Shown here: positions 60,925-64,000 of the stretch, one piece after another
Numbering within the stretch: the stretch's first letter is position 1
Layout of the letters: each line of letters opens with the position of its first letter
Assembly: GCA_016235345.1 (NCBI GenBank)
Contig: JACRLG010000007.1
Coordinates: 124,001-188,000 of the forward strand
Source of the DNA: Deltaproteobacteria bacterium
GTDB lineage: Bacteria > Desulfobacterota > Desulfobacteria > Desulfobacterales > Desulfatibacillaceae
Direction: 5' to 3'
DNA length: 64,000 nucleotides
The notes under the pieces: model-generated
What the model was told of the DNA's origin: nothing
Seen by the model: the letters and a program-made list of their open reading frames with translations, nothing else
Databases searched by the model: none
Position numbers and translations under genes: made by a program

Positions 60925-61737
60925 TCAGTCTTGGTGGGTGGGAAACAGGATATAGCGCAGCCATGTTTTGATGGAGTTGTTCTTGTGCGCGTCCTTGTCG
61001 GCAAGCTCAAGCATCCACTTGGTTTCCTCGTAATTGGCGAAAATGGCCCCCCGGCCCTTGACCGGTTCATTGGGGTCCAGCTCCCTTACCGCCACGGCGG
61101 GGTTTCCCGCCGCTATGGTGTTGGCCGGGATGTCCCTGGTCACCACGCTGCCCGCGCCAATTATGGAGTTTTCCCCGATGGAGACCCCCTTGCACACTAT
61201 GGCGTGGTCCCCCACCCATACGTTGTCGCCTATCTCCACCGGCGCGGTCTTGCCCACCGGAAGGCAGCGGTCGTGAATTCCGTGCCAGTCCGAATCCGTG
61301 ACGTACGACCCGTGGGCCAGCATCACCCCGTGGCCCATCTTGATCCTGGTGGCCGCGTGAATGCGCACGCCGGGGCAGATGAGGGCGTAATCACCTATTT
61401 CCACGATGCCCTTGCCCGCCCATTTTTCGGCCTTCTCGGCCTCGTCCATGGCGGTTTTGCCGTTGTTTTTCCCGGCGTTCTGTATGATCTCGGAAAGGTC
61501 TGCAAGATCGGCCTGGGCCCAGGATATGATGTTCACCCTGGCGTCCGGGGCGGCTATTATCATCGCGTAATCGCCCACCCGTACGGAGTAGCCGAAAACG
61601 TTGACGTTCCATGGCCTGATGACGGCGGGGCTTTTTCCGAGGTACTGAAACTGGGGCCGGAGCCTCTTATCTGTGTACCAGTCGGCATAACGCAGTTGAA
61701 GCTGTTTTACGAAGTACGGCCTATGGTCCTTACGCAA
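60925..61737 (-). CDS. Left-handed beta-helix acyltransferase
   Basis: A 270-residue protein with hexapeptide repeats (for example KGIVEIGDYALICPGVRIHA and VEIGDNVWVGDHAIVCKGVSIG) forming a left-handed beta helix, and a helical N-terminal extension of about 60 residues. It begins at a TTG supported by GGAGAG upstream. Such enzymes transfer acetyl or other acyl groups to sugars or metabolites, or act as carbonic anhydrase-like gamma-class folds. HGIHDRCLPVG may carry a metal- or substrate-contacting histidine pair. The acceptor is unknown, but neighbours include a methyltransferase and lipid-type genes. Confidence 0.88.
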   Translation of the reverse strand: MRKDHRPYFVKQLQLRYADWYTDKRLRPQFQYLGKSPAVIRPWNVNVFGYSVRVGDYAMIIAAPDARVNIISWAQADLADLSEIIQNAGKNNGKTAMDEAEKAEKWAGKGIVEIGDYALICPGVRIHAATRIKMGHGVMLAHGSYVTDSDWHGIHDRCLPVGKTAPVEIGDNVWVGDHAIVCKGVSIGENSIIGAGSVVTRDIPANTIAAGNPAVAVRELDPNEPVKGRGAIFANYEETKWMLELADKDAHKNNSIKTWLRYILFPTHQD

Positions 61738-61807
61738 GGATCGATCTCTCCTGCTTTATATTGAAGCCCGCCGGATGGCCGGGCTGAAAGAAGCCGCGTG
61801 ACGCCGG

Positions 61808-62884
61808 TCACCCGGCAGCAATTCTTTCCCGCTGGCTGGAAAGCCCCGCGTCCCCCCTGGGGATTTCCCAGAAAGCGTGGGAGAACACGTCGGAACCCGC
61901 AGTCCAGCCGTAGAGGGCGTCCCCGGCCAGGATGACTGCAGCGGTGGTCCAGCTCGTGCGCTCCTCCGGCCAGATCACGGAATCGGGCACGGTGAGCCCG
62001 GTCCAGTAGAATCCGTCCTCGTAGCGGCTGCCCCTTATCCATGAGAATATCAGCTCTGCCTCCTCGTGGCGGCCTGCGGCGGTGAGGGCCAGGACCAGCT
62101 CCGAGCTTTCGGCCATGGTGACCCAGGGACGGTCGGAAACGCAGCGCGATCCCCAGTTGGGCACCACGAAGGCGTCCCAGTGGCCGTCGAAGCGGTCGTG
62201 GGCCTCGGCTCCCGTGACCGCGCCGCAGAGGATGGGGTAATACCAGTCCATGGAGTAGCGGCTCTTGGTTTCATCGAAGAGGTGCGCCCTGTGCCTTATT
62301 GCCTTCCCCAGCTTCCTTAGCGCGAACTCCCACTGGGGACGGGTCTTTTTAAGGCGGGCCGCGATGGCCAGGGCGCAGCGGATGGATAGATATATGGAGG
62401 ACGAACCCGTCAGAAGCGCCACCTTGTCCACCACGCCCTTTTCGTCCATGCTCCAGTAAATCTGGCCGTCCGGGGCCTGGAGGCTCACGGCGAAATCCAC
62501 CGCCCGGCTCACGCAGGGCCACATACGCTCCAGAAAGGATTGGTCGCCCGTTACCAGGAAGTGATGGAAAACCCCCACCGCCACGTAGGCCGTCATGTTG
62601 GCGTCCTTGCGGCGGTCGTCCGGCTGGCCGTCCTTGAAGGAGGCCCAGAAAGCGCCGTCTTCGAGCTGGATGTCGCAGAGCCATCCGTAGGCATGCCGGG
62701 CCTCGCGGTCAAAGCCCGCCACGGAAAGCCCCATGGCGCTTTCCACGTGGTCCCAGGGGTCTGTCTTACCGCCCTCGGACCAGGGGATTTCCCCGCTTGG
62801 GCGCTGGATGCTCAGTATTGCGCGGGCCATTTGCTCCACCTCGATGGTCTCGAAGCGGGGGGTTGGGTCGGGTTTATGTTTCAT
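61808..62884 (-). CDS. Alpha/alpha-toroid prenyltransferase-like protein
   Basis: A 358-residue soluble protein built of helix pairs with repeated W/G-rich loops (SIQRPSGEIPWSEGGKTDPW, then DIQLEDGAFWASFKDGQPDD), the pattern of squalene-cyclase and protein-prenyltransferase-beta-like toroids. It lacks the DxDD or zinc motifs of cyclases and farnesyltransferases, so it may be a carbohydrate-active or uncharacterised toroid. It overlaps the SAM methyltransferase gene by 11 bases, so the two products probably act in one pathway, perhaps on a glycolipid. Confidence 0.75.
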   Translation of the reverse strand: MKHKPDPTPRFETIEVEQMARAILSIQRPSGEIPWSEGGKTDPWDHVESAMGLSVAGFDREARHAYGWLCDIQLEDGAFWASFKDGQPDDRRKDANMTAYVAVGVFHHFLVTGDQSFLERMWPCVSRAVDFAVSLQAPDGQIYWSMDEKGVVDKVALLTGSSSIYLSIRCALAIAARLKKTRPQWEFALRKLGKAIRHRAHLFDETKSRYSMDWYYPILCGAVTGAEAHDRFDGHWDAFVVPNWGSRCVSDRPWVTMAESSELVLALTAAGRHEEAELIFSWIRGSRYEDGFYWTGLTVPDSVIWPEERTSWTTAAVILAGDALYGWTAGSDVFSHAFWEIPRGDAGLSSQRERIAAG

Positions 62885-63671
62885 GTCCGTTTTTTTTCCT
62901 TAGGTACAGGACCATGCTTTTTGCCGCAACAGGGGCAAGGAGTTTTTCCGTGAATACGAGAAAAGGCGGCTGCCTTATGGTGTACCAGTCCAAAAACTTT
63001 CGGTATTGTTGTGTTAAGCGCGAAAAAGCTGCGTCTCGCCCGGAAAGGCAGCAGAGCCACCAGTAGGGCGTGTGCAGGCCGTGGGCGAGCGTGAGCCTTT
63101 CAAGCCGGAAACCCGCGTCCCCGCAGAGCCTTAAAAGATCGCGCTTGCGGTATATCCTTATGTGTCCCTCGGAAAGGGCCTCGTAGCCGCCGGGAAAAAG
63201 TTTGAAGCAGACCCTTTCGGGAAAACTTCTCGGAACCGACAGGGCCAGTATCCCTCCGGGCGCGAGAACCCGGAAAAATTCCGAAAGGGCCTTTTTATCG
63301 TCCGGCACGTGCTCCAGAACCTCGGAGCAGATGACTGCGTCGAAGCTGTTATCACGAAAGGGCAGGGCGCAGGCGTCGGCCCTCACCAGATGGGCGCTCC
63401 CCTTGCCGTGTATGCCCTGGTTGATCATTGAAAAGAGCATGTACCGGGCGCAGCGCAGGCGGTACTCGTCCATGTCCGTGGCCACCAGAAACACCCGGTC
63501 GTAATGGAAGGCCTCCCAGCTGTGCCGTCCGAAACCGCAGCCCACGTCCAGAACCCGCGAGCCCGGTTTCAGGTTCAATCGTTTGATGTCTATGGTCAGC
63601 AAGTTCAAATCCGCGTGAAAATTCAACCCGTCAAGAACCCCTAACAGTCCGGGCCCGCCAATGGCGGCCAT
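62874..63671 (-). CDS. Class I SAM-dependent methyltransferase
   Basis: A 265-residue methyltransferase. Motif I is SRVLDVGCGFGRHSWEA, the acidic motif II is VATDMDEYRLRCARYM, and CALPFRDNSFDAVICSEVLEHVPD with FRVLAPGGILALSVPRSF follow in order. The C-terminal 80 residues form an extra helical cap. Related proteins methylate lipids, quinones or sugars. The start at 63671 has a weak ribosome site. It is the first gene of the long minus-strand run and is coupled to the toroid protein. Confidence 0.92.
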   Translation of the reverse strand: MAAIGGPGLLGVLDGLNFHADLNLLTIDIKRLNLKPGSRVLDVGCGFGRHSWEAFHYDRVFLVATDMDEYRLRCARYMLFSMINQGIHGKGSAHLVRADACALPFRDNSFDAVICSEVLEHVPDDKKALSEFFRVLAPGGILALSVPRSFPERVCFKLFPGGYEALSEGHIRIYRKRDLLRLCGDAGFRLERLTLAHGLHTPYWWLCCLSGRDAAFSRLTQQYRKFLDWYTIRQPPFLVFTEKLLAPVAAKSMVLYLRKKNGHET

Positions 63672-63783
63672 ATCAGGGCTGAAAGAGCGCCTGAACCGCG
63701 ACTCATATCATGACGCAATGCATTAGTAAAGCCGGTGACGGGCAAATTCAACCGGCATTGATTCACAGGCGTTCATAATTGTG

Positions 63784-63812
63784 TTGACAGATGCCGATGG
63801 TTCTGTCTTAAT
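63784..63812 (+). promoter_or_regulatory. Promoter of the DEAD-box helicase leader
   Basis: TTGACA at 63784-63789, a 17-base spacer and CTTAAT at 63807-63812. Transcription from here would produce a leader of about 95 bases that contains the terminator at 63856. Confidence 0.6.
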
Positions 63813-63855
63813 AGCCCCGGTGGAATCGTTCTTGGAAGAAAACGAGTTAATCGTA

Positions 63856-63885
63856 GGCTCCGGAATTTTTTCGGAGCCTTTTTTT
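63856..63885 (+). terminator. Terminator within the helicase leader (putative attenuator)
   Basis: GGCTCCG (63856-63862) and CGGAGCC (63872-63878) form a stem extendable to 10 bp, followed by TTTTTTT. It sits between a good promoter and the helicase start codon, with no gene in between, so it should act as a conditional terminator rather than as the end of a gene. Confidence 0.8.
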
Positions 63886-63912
63886 ATTGCACAACGAGGA
63901 ATAAAGCACTTC

Positions 63913-64000
63913 ATGGATTTTAAGGATTTCAATCTCAACCCCGCCATTGCCGCCGGTATCGCGGCAGCCGGTTACAAAACCCCAACACCGATACAGTCGG
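63913..64000 (+). CDS. N-terminus of a DEAD-box RNA helicase, cut by the right edge
   Basis: The ATG at 63913 reads 29 residues to the edge, including GYKTPTPIQS, the Q-motif that precedes motif I in DEAD-box helicases. The start has GAGGAA about 12 bases upstream. The leader carries a promoter and an attenuator-like terminator, which fits the conditional (for example cold or growth-rate) expression common for these helicases. Only the first residues are visible, so the subfamily cannot be named. Confidence 0.8.
   Translation, partial: MDFKDFNLNPAIAAGIAAAGYKTPTPIQS

Overview
The window is a GC-rich chromosomal segment with dense, often overlapping genes. It most likely comes from a Desulfobacterota (former Deltaproteobacteria) member. 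The supporting signs are the HdrD/GlpC-like CCG-domain Fe-S protein, the NIL-domain ferredoxin, several acyl-CoA enzymes, multiple TMTC-like GT-C/TPR proteins, a FabR-like regulator, and housekeeping genes of Gram-negative type (secA with a C-terminal zinc motif, dnaE, guaB, argJ, uvrC, mnmA, birA). No tRNA, rRNA, CRISPR array, prophage or intact insertion sequence was seen.

Layout. 1-9.4 kb: the start of an off-window gene, a repeat-rich spacer, a short-type glucan phosphorylase, an MBL hydrolase, a beta-barrel gene with an in-frame UGA after its signal peptide, a PPOX-family protein, an acyl-CoA dehydrogenase, an HD phosphohydrolase and a TauE-type transporter. 9.5-16.9 kb: one tight minus-strand operon, LD-carboxypeptidase > class-C beta-lactamase-like hydrolase > four glycosyltransferases, linking murein turnover and surface glycan synthesis. 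17.1-20.9 kb: a MauE-like membrane protein with a rhodanese, a CCG Fe-S protein, and a small membrane protein coupled to an OleA-like thiolase. 21-22.7 kb: a PAS-histidine kinase gene with an in-frame UAG, and a conserved unknown protein. 23-25.7 kb: three tandem paralogous microprotein genes behind a strong promoter that carries a FabR-like palindrome, followed by a FabR-like TetR regulator and a 357-residue unknown. 25.7-27.4 kb: an AT-rich accessory patch with a DUF4234-like membrane protein, a small inverted-repeat element, an antitoxin whose toxin appears truncated, and a YefM/YoeB-type pair.

27.5-43.6 kb: MBL hydrolase, AttH-like protein, enoyl-CoA hydratase, NIL ferredoxin with mnmA, two TMTC-like GT-C/TPR loci (one broken), a Cache-HAMP-GAF diguanylate cyclase, an RsuA/RluB pseudouridine synthase, argJ and secA. 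44-54.6 kb: an M23 peptidase, a B12-type radical SAM protein, guaB, dnaE and uvrC. 54.6-63.7 kb: a long minus-strand run with a SAM methyltransferase, a toroid prenyltransferase-like protein, a hexapeptide acyltransferase, an alpha/beta hydrolase, a rhomboid, birA, a third TMTC-like protein and TerC. The right edge holds the start of a DEAD-box helicase gene behind a terminator-containing leader.

The most unusual content is: (1) a family of at least seven dispersed palindromic elements of about 120-150 bp, each sitting at a gene 3' end, with conserved internal boxes but stem arms that change together; (2) the tandem microprotein array under a FabR-like operator; (3) two otherwise intact genes interrupted by a single in-frame UGA or UAG, the UGA followed at the right distance by a GGUC-loop hairpin that looks like a bacterial SECIS.
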